DNA of 64,000 bases from Mucilaginibacter saanensis (GCF_014200575.1 NZ_JACHBZ010000003.1:324270-388269), one strand, 5' to 3'. Positions 27,622 to 38,768 are shown, counted from the first letter of the stretch. Numbers and translations are program-made. The notes: generated by a model from the letters alone, not told the origin.

Positions 27622-30600
27622 GTGAGTAAGCAAAGTAATGAACAGCATAGCAATTCTGATAGTCACAGTTTTATTTTCAGGGATATTACCTTAGCTGTTT
27701 TAACTGAAAGCGAAATCATTAAGAACACATCAGGAAGTATACACACTGATCAGCAATCGTACCGCTATATTTCACCAAACTATATTGAAATTAATCATGG
27801 TGCTTTTGTTAACCTGCATACAGGTATTGCTTTTCCCGAAGTGATTATTACGCAGCACGACAATTTGATATCTGCTTCATGTGATTGCGATTCTGAACCC
27901 GGCAAACTATGCCAGCATGAGGCACAGGTACTAAATGCCATTATTAAAAGAGACGAGCTGCGTGTATTTTTTGACAACGGGTTGCGTCAGGAGATGCTTA
28001 AAAAAATTGCTGTTGACTATGGCATGGAACAGGAACCCAACCTGGATAATTTCTTTGATTTAGTTTATCTGAATAAAAAAGTTCAGTTTAACCCCAAATC
28101 ACCGGGATTGATGCAGGTAACCAAGGAGAGTTTAAATACACTAAACAGCACCATCCACGCACATGCCACTCCAAGTCAACAGGCTATAAAAACCGACGAG
28201 CAAACCGTTTGCGTATTATTAAAGGAGCATAAATACTACAAGTATCTTTTTATTGAACTATTTAAGGCCCCTACCACCAAAGATGGCAAAATTAAAAACC
28301 CGCTAACGCCCATCCCTCCCCTGGAGCCGATGTGGGAAACCGATGATGCACAACAACTCAAGTTTTTTACTGGTATCAATAAATTTCAAAACCATTTAAA
28401 CGCTAACAAAACCGAGGCCGACCTGATAGCATTACGGGCCATTTTAAAAAACCCGCTGGACTATAAGTTTTACTATCATGATACCAAGGTTTCAGATAAC
28501 GCAACTGCGAGTTCTGTTATTCCTATAAAAGTAAGCGTATTACCCAATCATTTTAAACTGACGGTAAACCCGGGCCAGGATCTTTTTGAGCTGACTGCAA
28601 CCCTCAATTTAAATGGGTATAATTACGAGCTAAAAGAGCTAAACATCCTGTTTACCTATTTTATTTTAGCAAACGATACGCTTTACCTGGTAGACAATTT
28701 ACAGGTGCTGCATATTATGGACCTGTTAAAGAAAAAGCAAAACAATATCTTAATCCACCCCTCTAAATTTCAAGAGTTTAAAACCCAGTTTTTAACCAAG
28801 CTGGAAGAAAAGATTGATATTGATTATAAACATATTAAACCAGCTACCTCTGCGCAGTTAGAACAGCATGGTTTCAATAGCGAAACCGAGAAGATCATTT
28901 ACTTATCTGATTTTGGAACCCATGTCATGATTATCCCGGTTATGCGCTATGGCGAGGTTGAAATATCCATACGCACCAAGAAGCAGATATACGGAATTGA
29001 TGCAAAGGGTAACGAGTTTTTAGTAAAACGTAAAGACGACGAAGAGATTGACTTTACGGCACTGCTGTTAAAGCAACACCCATACATGGAGGAGCAGCTA
29101 GAGAATGATCTTCACTACTTTTACCTTCATAAAAAGCACTTTTTGGATGAAGAATGGTTTTTAACCGCTTTTGAGGAATGGCAACACCACCAGATTACCG
29201 TATTAGGCTTTAATGAATTAGAAGGGAATAAGCTTAATCCGCATAAGGTTAAAATTACCATCAAGGTACTTAGCGGCATTAATTGGTTTAATACACAGGT
29301 TAATGTGAGATTCGGCAAAACCAGAGCGGCCCTAAAACAGGTTTACCGGGCCGTCAAAAACAAGAGCAAGTATATCAAACTGGATGACGGGACATCGGGA
29401 ATATTGCCGGAGGAATGGATAGAAAAGTTTGAGGGCTATTTTAATTCGGGCGAAATTGCTGACGATGATAGCATTCGCATTCCAAAAATCAACTTTACCG
29501 CCATTGAACAGCTTTATGATGCGGAAATGCTTGACGACGGTGTAAAGGATGAGCTAAACATATATCATCAAAAACTGGCCGACTTTGACTCCGTAAAACA
29601 AATCGAGATACCCGAGTCGCTAAATGCTACCCTGCGTCCTTATCAAAAACAAGGCTTAAACTGGTTAAACTTTTTAGACGATTTTAATTTTGGCGGCTGC
29701 CTGGCCGACGACATGGGATTGGGAAAGTCCATTCAGGTTATTGCATTTATTCTTTCGCAACGAGAAAAAAACAGCCATAATACCAACCTTATTGTTGTAC
29801 CCACGTCCCTTATTTTTAACTGGCAGCAGGAGCTCGCAAAGTTTGCCCCTTCAATTAAACTCCACACCATATACGGGGCCGACCGTATAAAAAACATTGA
29901 CGATTTTGACCAGTATGAAGTTATACTTACCTCTTACGGTACCCTGTTATCTGACATTGTATTTCTTAAAAACTATCACTTCAACTACGTTTTTCTGGAT
30001 GAATCACAAAATATAAAAAATCCAGAATCACAACGGTACCGGGCGGTAAGGCTGTTAAAATCACGCAATAAAATTACCATCACCGGCACCCCTATTGAAA
30101 ACAATACGTTTGACCTCTACGGCCAGCTTTCATTTGCGTGCCCGGGATTATTAGGGAGCAAGCAGTATTTTAAAGACATCTACTCCTCGCCTATTGATAA
30201 ATTTAAAAGCAGCAAAAGAGCAGTCGAGCTCCAAAACAAAATCAGGCCATTTATTCTAAGGCGTACCAAGCAACAGGTGGCTACCGATCTTCCGGAAAAA
30301 ACTGAAATGGTTTTGTATTGTGAAATGGGCCAGCAGCAGCGTAACATTTATAACACTTATGAAAAGGAGTTCAGGGAGTTTATTTCGGCCACAACCAGCG
30401 AGGTATTGAAAAAAACACCCATGAATGTTTTAAAGGGAATTACAAAACTAAGGCAAATCTGCGATTCTCCTTTACTGCTTACCGGCGAAAAAATGCCCGG
30501 AGATGCATCGGCCAAGATTGATACCCTGATAGAGCAGATTGAAGGCAAAATGGCGCAGCATAAGATCCTGGTATTTTCGCAGTTTGTTACCATGCTTGAT

Positions 30601-31011
30601 CTGATCAGGAAAAAACTAACCGGCAAGGGCATAGCATTTACCTACCTTACCGGGCAAACCAGAAACCGGGAGGCCGTAGTAAATGAGTTTCAGAACAATC
30701 CGGAAGTGCGCGTATTTTTAATCAGTTTAAAGGCAGGCGGAACGGGTTTAAACCTAACCGAAGCCGATTATGTTTATCTTGTTGACCCCTGGTGGAACCC
30801 TGCCGTTGAAAATCAGGCTATAGATCGATGCCACCGCATAGGCCAGGACAAAAAGATAGTAGCAGTAAGACTAATTTGCCCGGGAACGGTTGAAGAAAAG
30901 ATCATGTTGATGCAGCAAAACAAAAAAGCGCTGGCAAATGAGCTGATACAAACAGATAGTTCCTTTGTTAAATCACTATCAAAACAGGATTTGTTAAACT
31001 TATTGAAATAG
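27622..31011 (+). CDS. SNF2-family DNA-dependent ATPase/helicase with SWIM zinc finger
   Basis: A 1129-residue Swi2/Snf2 protein. A SWIM-type zinc motif CxC-x7-CxH is at residues 87-99 (CDCDSEPGKLCQH). Several hundred residues without recognised motifs follow. The ATPase core has ADDMGLGKSIQV (Walker A, about 690), DESQNIKN (Walker B, DESQ rather than DEAH), TGTPIENNTFDLYGQLSFA, GGTGLNLTEADYVYLVDPWW and DRCHRIGQ (motif VI). Such proteins remodel or translocate along DNA-protein complexes in bacteria; no specific role is established for this one. The start is a GTG at 27622; no in-frame ATG lies nearby and AAAGGGA stands about 8 bases before it. It lies between two sensor genes but has no evident link to sugar use. 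Confidence 0.85.
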   Translation: MSKQSNEQHSNSDSHSFIFRDITLAVLTESEIIKNTSGSIHTDQQSYRYISPNYIEINHGAFVNLHTGIAFPEVIITQHDNLISASCDCDSEPGKLCQHEAQVLNAIIKRDELRVFFDNGLRQEMLKKIAVDYGMEQEPNLDNFFDLVYLNKKVQFNPKSPGLMQVTKESLNTLNSTIHAHATPSQQAIKTDEQTVCVLLKEHKYYKYLFIELFKAPTTKDGKIKNPLTPIPPLEPMWETDDAQQLKFFTGINKFQNHLNANKTEADLIALRAILKNPLDYKFYYHDTKVSDNATASSVIPIKVSVLPNHFKLTVNPGQDLFELTATLNLNGYNYELKELNILFTYFILANDTLYLVDNLQVLHIMDLLKKKQNNILIHPSKFQEFKTQFLTKLEEKIDIDYKHIKPATSAQLEQHGFNSETEKIIYLSDFGTHVMIIPVMRYGEVEISIRTKKQIYGIDAKGNEFLVKRKDDEEIDFTALLLKQHPYMEEQLENDLHYFYLHKKHFLDEEWFLTAFEEWQHHQITVLGFNELEGNKLNPHKVKITIKVLSGINWFNTQVNVRFGKTRAALKQVYRAVKNKSKYIKLDDGTSGILPEEWIEKFEGYFNSGEIADDDSIRIPKINFTAIEQLYDAEMLDDGVKDELNIYHQKLADFDSVKQIEIPESLNATLRPYQKQGLNWLNFLDDFNFGGCLADDMGLGKSIQVIAFILSQREKNSHNTNLIVVPTSLIFNWQQELAKFAPSIKLHTIYGADRIKNIDDFDQYEVILTSYGTLLSDIVFLKNYHFNYVFLDESQNIKNPESQRYRAVRLLKSRNKITITGTPIENNTFDLYGQLSFACPGLLGSKQYFKDIYSSPIDKFKSSKRAVELQNKIRPFILRRTKQQVATDLPEKTEMVLYCEMGQQQRNIYNTYEKEFREFISATTSEVLKKTPMNVLKGITKLRQICDSPLLLTGEKMPGDASAKIDTLIEQIEGKMAQHKILVFSQFVTMLDLIRKKLTGKGIAFTYLTGQTRNREAVVNEFQNNPEVRVFLISLKAGGTGLNLTEADYVYLVDPWWNPAVENQAIDRCHRIGQDKKIVAVRLICPGTVEEKIMLMQQNKKALANELIQTDSSFVKSLSKQDLLNLLK

Positions 31012-31032
31012 CCAAAAACTAATTATAAAACT

Positions 31033-31040
31033 TAACTTTG
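31033..31040 (+). promoter_or_regulatory. Possible -7 box of the galactoside hybrid sensor gene
   Basis: TAACTTTG fits TAnnTTTG and lies 87 bases before the sensor start codon, just after the SNF2 stop. No well-spaced -33 element is evident, so support is moderate. Confidence 0.35.
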
Positions 31041-31127
31041 TTTATCCAATACGCCTGCTGAGGGCAAATCTGAGCTATTGTGGCCCGCAACAACCAATAG
31101 CTTAAAATTACCGATCACAACCATCCG

Positions 31128-34100
31128 ATGAAAAAAACCTGCACGTTATTTTTTTCGCTACTATTTATTTCTTTAGGTTATGCTCAATCTCCTATTAAAA
31201 ATAAGGTACTAAAGTACTCTTTAAAAGACGGCCTTTCTTTTGATATCGTAAACAGTATAACCCAAGACAATAAAGGTTTCATGTGGTTTGCCACAAACGA
31301 TGGGCTTAATCGTTTTGACGGTACCACATTTAAAACATTTAAATCAAAACAAGACAATTCATCATCGCTGGCCAGCAACTATGTACAAAAAATATTTGCC
31401 GGCGCCGATGGCTCAATTTGGGTATCGTCCAGAAACGGGCTTAGCAGGCTCAATACCCGGACTGAAAAATTCACTCATTATAAATTCGGCACCGACAAAA
31501 CCATTAAAAATGATGTAAGTAATATTGTACAAAGTGGTGATGGTAACTTATGGATATCATCATACGGCTTAGGTTTTTCATATTTTAATACACAAACCAC
31601 CAAATACATTAGCTATAACCGCAAAGTGCTGCCGCAGTTATCCAATGACAGGGTGATAGCTATTTACCAGGATTCAAACAGCTTACTATGGTTAGGCATG
31701 CAGGACGGCAGTATTAATGTATTCCGGGTAAAAAATGGTGTGGTTACAGGCAAAATTGATTTTAGCCCACAATTAAAAGGCCTCCCCGCTGCACGTATCA
31801 ATAATATTTATGAAGATCATTTTCACAATATATGGATTGCTACCGGTAACGGACTTATTTATTACAACAGGCACAACAATCGGTTTTCGCTACTGCAAAG
31901 CACACAGGCCGCTGTAAAAAACAAACGCTATATTTCATTAATTGAGGATAGTAACCAGCAATTGCTGGTTGGCCTGCAGGATGGCGGGTTATATAAAGTT
32001 GATTTAGGAGCCACAACCGACTATGATACCAGAAATTTCATGCTTGAACCCGTTACCGGCGACGATGGATATGATGTAACCCAACGCTCGGTACAAACGC
32101 TTTATCTGGATAAAGATAAAAATATATGGGTGGGCACCTATGGTGATGGTATCTACATGATCAGCAGCATTAAAGAAAAGTTTGCCAAAATTATCAAGAA
32201 AACGTTTACCCCAGGTGGAGAGAGCCTGGTAAGATTTTACGGTATGTGCCAGGATAATGAGGGCTATTTATGGATTGGGACTGATGGAGATGGTATTTTT
32301 AAAACAAAACCAGATGGCAGCCTTGTAAAACAATATAAAGCCGATGGCCGGCCAGGTAGCCTTACCGATAACGCCATTTTATGTGCCTATACAGATAGCT
32401 ATAATAACACCTGGCTGGGCACTTATGCCAAAGGGCTGTTCCTGTATAATAAAACATCAGAATCATTTACAAATTTTAGCCATAACCCGGCCAATGGCAA
32501 AAGCTTAGGTGCAAATGATGTAAGGGTAATTTATCAGGATAGCCGTAAAGATCTGTGGATTGGCACCAATGGCGGCGGCTTAAGCAGGCTTAATAGTGAT
32601 CATCAAACATTCAGCAACTATACCCCGGCCAACAGCGGCATAAGCTCATACGATGTGCGGGCTTTAGCCGAGGACAAAAAGGGCAATTTGTGGATAGGCA
32701 CCTATGGTGGCGGGATTGTTTATTACAATCTCAATCAAAAAAAATTCTCGAGGCTTTTTAATACGGCCGACGAGAAATTACACATGCCCAGCCAGGTAGT
32801 GTTTTCCATATATCCTGATCAGCAAAACCAGCTTTGGATAGGTACCGAGGGCGATGGTCTTATCATTTATAACTTAAAAACCAGAACCTTTAAAAAATTA
32901 AACGAAAAAAACGGACTGGCTAACAACACGGTTTACGCTATAAAAGAAGCTAACAATGGCATTATATGGCTCAGTACCAACAAAGGCCTCTCAAGTATTG
33001 ACACCCACACGGGTAAAATCCTGAACTTTGACCAGTCGGACGGATTACAGGCAGGCCAATTTAATGTTGGCTCGGTAGTTTTTGATACCCGCAATAAGCT
33101 CATGTATTTTGGGGGAACAAAAGGGCTTAATATTTTTGATCCGCAAAAGGTAAGTCAAAGTAATTATAAGCCCAAAGTAATGATAACCGGCTTACAAATT
33201 TTTGGCAAACAGATTGAAGTTGGCGCGCAGGACAAAAACGGCACCATATTACCCCAGGCAATTAATGAAACCAGTCAGCTTGTGCTACAACCAGATCAGT
33301 CTGTATTTTCCATTCAGTACGTATCCCTTAATTATGCCTATCCACAAAAAGGAGATTTTGCCTATAAACTTGAAGGCCTTGATAAATCATGGAATTACGT
33401 AGGTAACCAACGCTCAGCAACATACCGGTATCTTGAACCAGGCGATTATGTTTTCAAAGTTAAAGCATCCAATCAGGATAATATATGGTTTGATGACTAT
33501 GTAACTTTAAAAATTAAGATAATGCCGCCATGGTACAAAACATGGTGGGCCTATTTGTGCTATATGGCCTTAATCATTATGATAGCCTATTACTACATGC
33601 AATACCGGGCTAACCAGTCAAGGCTTAAATACGATATAAGAATTGCCCAGCTCTCTGCCGAAAAAGATAAAGAGCTAAATGAGCGTAAACTTTCATTTTT
33701 CACCAATATATCGCATGAGTTCCGTACGCCGTTAACGTTGATTATTAATCCCGTTAAGGACATGCTGTTTGGCCCTGCCGAAAAAACTACAGATGCAGGC
33801 AATCTGAATATTGTATACCGTAATGCACGCCGTTTGTTAAGCCTTGTTGATCAGTTATTGCTATTCAGAAAAGCCGAGAACGATACCGATAAGCTTAAAA
33901 TAGTTAAGCTGAATATTGTAAGCCTATATCGTGAGGTTTTTTTATGTTTTAATCACCAGGCCCGCTCTAAAAATATCCAATTTGATTTTTTTAGCGAGGC
34001 AGAAGTGATAGAAATACTTGCCGACCGGGAAAAAATAGAGATTGCCCTATTTAATCTGATATCAAACGCGCTCAAATTCACACCCGAACATGGTACTGTA

Positions 34101-35312
34101 ACATGCACAATTATCAATGAAACGGAGAATGTAAATATTGAAATAAAAGACACTGGCTGTGGCATAACCGAAGGTACAGGCGACCAACTATTTAACAAGT
34201 TCTATCAAATTCAAAATACGGCACCAATGGCGGGCGGTTTTGGGATTGGTCTTTATCTTGTTAAAGTTTTCATTGAAAACCACAAAGGCCGAATAACCTA
34301 TACCAGCAAACCACATCATGGCACAACTTTTAAAGTTACTTTATTAAAAGGGAAAGAGCATTTTGGACAGCAATTTGTGTTTGAGGATATTGCCGAAACC
34401 TCTGTATTTTTAGATGAACTTATTGATCACGGGGATGAATTAGTTTTACAGCCCGAGATCATAAATCAGGAAATAGCCAAAAATACTGAACTGCTCAGTT
34501 CCGACACCAAAACTATGCTGCTCATTGAAGATAACCAGCAGATCCGTGAATATTTAAAGCAGATATTTATAAATGATTTTGAAGTTTTTGAAGCCGATAA
34601 CGGAACCGATGGCCTTGACCTGGTTTATCATCTGGTGCCTGACATTGTTATCAGCGATGTAATGATGCAGGGTTTAAGTGGTATTGAACTTTGTAGCCGC
34701 GTTAAAGAAGACCCTGTTTTGAATCACATACCCGTGATATTGCTTACAGCAAGTTCATCGCCCGAGATAAAGCTGAAGGGTATTGAAGGTGGTGCTGATG
34801 ATTATATCAGCAAGCCTTTTGAAAAAGAGATCCTGATTGCACGGGTCAACGGCATATTAAAAAGCCGGAATAATCTGCAAAAGTACTTTTATAACGAAAT
34901 TACCTTAAAATCAAATGATCTGAAAATATCACAAGAGTACAAGGATTTTCTGGAGAAGTGTCTTAAAATTATCGAACAACATTTAGCCGATCCCGATTTT
35001 AACATCAAAACGCTGGCAGCCGAAATCGGCATGAGTCACTCCAATCTCTATAAAAAGATAAGATCCATTTCCGGGCAGTCAGCCAATAGTTTTATCCGCT
35101 TTATCAGGTTACGAAAAGCAGCCGAAATATTTTTAACAACCGACAGTACCGTTTATGAAACGGCCTATAAAGTGGGCTTAAATGACCTTAAATATTTCAG
35201 GGAACAATTCAATAAGCTTTTTGGCTTAAACCCGTCAGACTATATCAAAAAATACCGCAGGCCCTTTCATAACAATTACAACGTAAATCGTGATGTAATA
35301 AAAGAAAACTGA
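31128..35312 (+). CDS. Hybrid two-component system with two-component-regulator propeller sensor (galactoside PUL)
   Basis: A 1394-residue HTCS of classic Bacteroidota type. After the signal peptide (MKKTCTLFFSLLFISLGYAQ) come about fourteen Reg_prop repeats forming two beta-propellers (for example QDNKGFMWFATNDGLNRFDG, KKGNLWIGTYGGGI), a Y_Y_Y domain (about 715-795), a membrane helix (about 804-823), a histidine kinase with NISHEFRTP (His863), HATPase with GGFGIGLYLVK, receiver (about 1125-1245, LLIEDNQQIRE and IVISDVMMQG) and an AraC domain (about 1280-1385). It senses an oligosaccharide in the periplasm and activates the adjacent PUL. SusC, SusD, GH2 and GH35 follow on the same strand, so a beta-galactoside fragment is the likely cue. 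It is separated from susC by a terminator. Confidence 0.92.
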   Translation: MKKTCTLFFSLLFISLGYAQSPIKNKVLKYSLKDGLSFDIVNSITQDNKGFMWFATNDGLNRFDGTTFKTFKSKQDNSSSLASNYVQKIFAGADGSIWVSSRNGLSRLNTRTEKFTHYKFGTDKTIKNDVSNIVQSGDGNLWISSYGLGFSYFNTQTTKYISYNRKVLPQLSNDRVIAIYQDSNSLLWLGMQDGSINVFRVKNGVVTGKIDFSPQLKGLPAARINNIYEDHFHNIWIATGNGLIYYNRHNNRFSLLQSTQAAVKNKRYISLIEDSNQQLLVGLQDGGLYKVDLGATTDYDTRNFMLEPVTGDDGYDVTQRSVQTLYLDKDKNIWVGTYGDGIYMISSIKEKFAKIIKKTFTPGGESLVRFYGMCQDNEGYLWIGTDGDGIFKTKPDGSLVKQYKADGRPGSLTDNAILCAYTDSYNNTWLGTYAKGLFLYNKTSESFTNFSHNPANGKSLGANDVRVIYQDSRKDLWIGTNGGGLSRLNSDHQTFSNYTPANSGISSYDVRALAEDKKGNLWIGTYGGGIVYYNLNQKKFSRLFNTADEKLHMPSQVVFSIYPDQQNQLWIGTEGDGLIIYNLKTRTFKKLNEKNGLANNTVYAIKEANNGIIWLSTNKGLSSIDTHTGKILNFDQSDGLQAGQFNVGSVVFDTRNKLMYFGGTKGLNIFDPQKVSQSNYKPKVMITGLQIFGKQIEVGAQDKNGTILPQAINETSQLVLQPDQSVFSIQYVSLNYAYPQKGDFAYKLEGLDKSWNYVGNQRSATYRYLEPGDYVFKVKASNQDNIWFDDYVTLKIKIMPPWYKTWWAYLCYMALIIMIAYYYMQYRANQSRLKYDIRIAQLSAEKDKELNERKLSFFTNISHEFRTPLTLIINPVKDMLFGPAEKTTDAGNLNIVYRNARRLLSLVDQLLLFRKAENDTDKLKIVKLNIVSLYREVFLCFNHQARSKNIQFDFFSEAEVIEILADREKIEIALFNLISNALKFTPEHGTVTCTIINETENVNIEIKDTGCGITEGTGDQLFNKFYQIQNTAPMAGGFGIGLYLVKVFIENHKGRITYTSKPHHGTTFKVTLLKGKEHFGQQFVFEDIAETSVFLDELIDHGDELVLQPEIINQEIAKNTELLSSDTKTMLLIEDNQQIREYLKQIFINDFEVFEADNGTDGLDLVYHLVPDIVISDVMMQGLSGIELCSRVKEDPVLNHIPVILLTASSSPEIKLKGIEGGADDYISKPFEKEILIARVNGILKSRNNLQKYFYNEITLKSNDLKISQEYKDFLEKCLKIIEQHLADPDFNIKTLAAEIGMSHSNLYKKIRSISGQSANSFIRFIRLRKAAEIFLTTDSTVYETAYKVGLNDLKYFREQFNKLFGLNPSDYIKKYRRPFHNNYNVNRDVIKEN

Positions 35313-35334
35313 TTTATTATTTTACCCCCTATAC

Positions 35335-35370
35335 AAAAAGCCGTCAAAACATTCAATTTGGCGGCTTTTT
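35335..35370 (+). terminator. Intrinsic terminator after the galactoside sensor
   Basis: AAAAAGCCGTCAAA (35335-35348) pairs with TTTGGCGGCTTTTT (35357-35370) with one mismatch; the stem ends in five T. It separates the sensor gene from the susC promoter region (35371-35591), in which I see no clear TAnnTTTG box. Confidence 0.8.
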
Positions 35371-35591
35371 GATGAAATCCCCCCTTCATAAATCAGAGTT
35401 TACCCCCTACTGATTTTTTGAATTACCATCAATTTAGGCCCACCCATAACCAGGTATAAATCGTCATTACGTATTAACGCGCTATCAAAGCAACACTGTA
35501 ATAAAGTAAATCCATGCGTTTACTCAACTTATAGTTGTGCTAAAATAGGCTTGTATAAATGCGGTGAAAGCCTATTAAACCAATAAATTAT

Positions 35592-38500
35592 ATGAAATCA
35601 AATTTACATGTTAAGTATCCCCCCTGCAGGAAAAAATCGCCCCGTTTTTTCCGTTTAATTACCAGCATGGTAATTGCTTGTTTCATTACCGGCCAGCTGC
35701 CTGTTTCTGCTGCAGCCGCCAGGAACATCACAATCAATCCGCAGGATGTAAGGGTAAGCGGTAAAGTTACCGACGAAAAAGGCGAAACCCTGCCCGGGGT
35801 TAGCGTAGCTATAAAGGGCACAACATCAGGTATTGTTACTGATGTAAACGGAAAGTTTTCACTCAATGTTCCTAATGCTTCAGCAACGCTGGTATTCACC
35901 TACATAGGCTTTGTTACCCAGGAAGTATCTTTAAAAGGCCAGACGACTGTTAATGTAACCCTACAGGCCGAATCAAAAGCATTAAATGAAGTAGTAGTTG
36001 TAGGTTACGGCACACAAAAAAAGGCAACCTTGACCGGATCTATATCTGTGGTAAAAGGTTCTGATCTGGTAAAAAGTCCGCAGCCCAATCTTTCCAACTC
36101 ATTGGCAGGCCGCATGTCGGGTGTAATTGTGAATAACACCAGTGGCGAACCAGGTTATGATGGATCAGGTATAACAGTACGCGGTTTAGCTACCACCGGC
36201 AAAAATGATGTGCTTGTGGTTGTTGATGGCGTACCTGGCCAGGTTGGCGGTCTGGAGCGTTTGGATCCGAACGATATTGAAAGCATGTCGGTACTTAAAG
36301 ATGCATCTGCTGCTATTTATGGTAACCGCGCAGCCAATGGCGTTATTTTAGTAACCACCAAACGTGGAAAAACAGGTAAACCTGTTATCTCATACAGCTA
36401 CAATCAAGGATTTAGTTCGCCAACCCGCTTGCCTAAACTGGCTGACGCAGCCACCTACGCGCAGTTGATGAATGAAATTAACTATTACACCAGTCCGTCC
36501 GGAGGTTTAAACCAGGCTTATACTACAGATCAGATACAAAAATTTAAAGATGGCTCCGATCCTATAAGCTACCCAAACACCAACTGGGAAAAAACCGTAC
36601 TTAAAAGTGTAGCGCTGCAAAGCCAGCAAAGCTTATCAGTTAATGGCGGTACCGATGATGTAAAATACTTTGTATCATTAGGTAATATTAACCAAAATGG
36701 CATTTATGTAAATGGCGCTACCAAATACAAGCAATATAACTTTCGTTCAAATATTGACGCTAATGTAACCAAACGGCTAAAAGTTAGTTTATTACTTTCT
36801 GGTCGCGAAGAGGATCGCACCTTCCCTATTTCGGGTGCCGGAGATCTTTTCAGGTCAATATACCGGGCCAAACCAATTGTTGGGGCATTTTATCCAAACG
36901 GATTACCTACAACAGGTATCGAGAATAATAACCCGGCGGTACAGGTTACGAGCCTGGGTGGTACAACAAAAAATCCAACATCTACCTTTAACGGAATCTT
37001 AAAGGGAAGTTATGCTATTCCGGGTATAGAAGGCTTATCTCTGGATGGCTTTTTCTCCGTTGATAAGGCCTATACATTTAACAAAAGTTTCAGCACCCCT
37101 TACGTGCTTTACACTTACAATACCAATACAAAAAATTACGACAGAACAGTTGCCGGCGGATCAGCAGGTGCAGCCACACTTAATGAGTCGCAAAAAAATG
37201 AATACCTGATAACTTCAAACATTAAGTTGAACTTTGCAAGGCAGTATGGCCAGCACAATATCAATGCTTTTGTTGGTTATGAGCAAAGTCACAACAACGT
37301 TGAATATTTTAGTGCATCCAGAATAAACTTCCCTACAGCATTAACTCCCGAATTATCGCAGGGAGGCACTGCCGCAACTGATATTGGCAATACAGGTTAC
37401 AGCACCAACTATTACCGCCGCAGCATCATCAGCCGAGTAGCTTACAATTACAACGAAAAATATTTAGTTGAAGGCCAGATGCGTATTGATGGTTCATCTA
37501 TTTTCCCATCGGGCCACCTGTATGGCTATTTCCCTTCTATATCTGCTGGTTGGCGCATATCAAAAGAAAAATGGTTTAATATAAGTTTCATTAACGATTT
37601 AAAGCTACGCGGATCATATGGCTTGCTGGGTAATGATAATGTTAACCCTTTCCAATACTTTGATAATTACAGCTTTAACAACTACGTGGTATTAGGCTCA
37701 CAAAGCGGTTATAGTATAAAACCAGGTCTTGACCTTACCAAACTTGCCAATCCTTTGATTACCTGGGAGGTAGCCAAAAAGACTGACATAGGTATTAATG
37801 CCACTTTCCTGAATAACTTCACCCTTGAATTTATTTATTTCAGACAAAAAAGATCTGATATATTGGCCGCCCGTAACGCCTCATTACCAGGCTCGTCAGG
37901 TATAGTAAACCCTTACAATAACGGAAGCGATACCTATAACCCGTTGGTACCATCTGAAAACATTGGTAAAGTAAACAATAATGGTTTTGAAACTACGCTG
38001 GGTTATAATCACAGCGGCCCATTCAATTGGGGTGTATCCGGTAATTTTACCTATGCAAAAAGCAAGATCATATTTATTGACGAAGCACCAGGCGCGTTAA
38101 GCTATCAAAGACAAACCGGCGGTCCGTTAAGAAACTACCTGTTGTATAACGCAGTCGGCATTTTCCGTACGCAGGCGCAGCTGGATGCCACACCCCATGT
38201 TACCGGTGCACAGATTGGCGATTTAATTTATGAGGATTACAACAAAGACGGTAAAATAACAGCTGATGACCAGGTACGCAGCAAATACGGTAACATCCCC
38301 GAGATCACTTACGGATTTAACTTATATGCCGGATATAAAAACTTTGATATCTCGGTATTATTTGCCGGCCAAACCCATGTTAGCCAGTACGTATTACCTG
38401 AATCAGGTAGTGTAGGTAATTTTTACAGCAGCTGGGCCGATAACCGTTTTAGCCCAACCAATACCAATGGCAGCTATCCGCACGTGTCTGACCGTGCTTC

Positions 38501-38768
38501 GAGTGCTGTGAGCGGTGGGCAATTCCCGAATACCTTCTGGCTAAACGATGCTTCGTTTCTCCGTTTAAAAAATGTCGAGATAGGCTATACTTTCCCTTCA
38601 CAGATGTTGTCAAACCTCCGCATTTCGGGCCTGCGTGTATATGCCAATGCCTTTAACTTGTTCACGATAACAAAAGTTAAAGATTATGACCCTGAAGGTA
38701 CCAGCAACAGCGGACAATTCTATCCGCAGCAGCGCATTATCAACTTAGGTGCAAGTGTTAAGTTTTAA
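35592..38768 (+). CDS. SusC/RagA-family TonB-dependent transporter (galactoside PUL)
   Basis: A 1058-residue transporter. A long basic N-terminus (KYPPCRKKSPRFFR) precedes the signal hydrophobic core (about 20-42, ending AAAAR). A CarboxypepD_reg-like domain (about 53-130), a TonB-box region (NEVVVVGYGTQKKATLTG), a plug domain with DASAAIYGNRAANGVILVTT and a barrel ending NLGASVKF follow in normal order. It imports oligosaccharides handed over by the SusD encoded 14 bases downstream. The substrate is probably a galactosylated glycan, inferred from the GH2 and GH35 genes that follow. Confidence 0.92.
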   Translation: MKSNLHVKYPPCRKKSPRFFRLITSMVIACFITGQLPVSAAAARNITINPQDVRVSGKVTDEKGETLPGVSVAIKGTTSGIVTDVNGKFSLNVPNASATLVFTYIGFVTQEVSLKGQTTVNVTLQAESKALNEVVVVGYGTQKKATLTGSISVVKGSDLVKSPQPNLSNSLAGRMSGVIVNNTSGEPGYDGSGITVRGLATTGKNDVLVVVDGVPGQVGGLERLDPNDIESMSVLKDASAAIYGNRAANGVILVTTKRGKTGKPVISYSYNQGFSSPTRLPKLADAATYAQLMNEINYYTSPSGGLNQAYTTDQIQKFKDGSDPISYPNTNWEKTVLKSVALQSQQSLSVNGGTDDVKYFVSLGNINQNGIYVNGATKYKQYNFRSNIDANVTKRLKVSLLLSGREEDRTFPISGAGDLFRSIYRAKPIVGAFYPNGLPTTGIENNNPAVQVTSLGGTTKNPTSTFNGILKGSYAIPGIEGLSLDGFFSVDKAYTFNKSFSTPYVLYTYNTNTKNYDRTVAGGSAGAATLNESQKNEYLITSNIKLNFARQYGQHNINAFVGYEQSHNNVEYFSASRINFPTALTPELSQGGTAATDIGNTGYSTNYYRRSIISRVAYNYNEKYLVEGQMRIDGSSIFPSGHLYGYFPSISAGWRISKEKWFNISFINDLKLRGSYGLLGNDNVNPFQYFDNYSFNNYVVLGSQSGYSIKPGLDLTKLANPLITWEVAKKTDIGINATFLNNFTLEFIYFRQKRSDILAARNASLPGSSGIVNPYNNGSDTYNPLVPSENIGKVNNNGFETTLGYNHSGPFNWGVSGNFTYAKSKIIFIDEAPGALSYQRQTGGPLRNYLLYNAVGIFRTQAQLDATPHVTGAQIGDLIYEDYNKDGKITADDQVRSKYGNIPEITYGFNLYAGYKNFDISVLFAGQTHVSQYVLPESGSVGNFYSSWADNRFSPTNTNGSYPHVSDRASSAVSGGQFPNTFWLNDASFLRLKNVEIGYTFPSQMLSNLRISGLRVYANAFNLFTITKVKDYDPEGTSNSGQFYPQQRIINLGASVKF

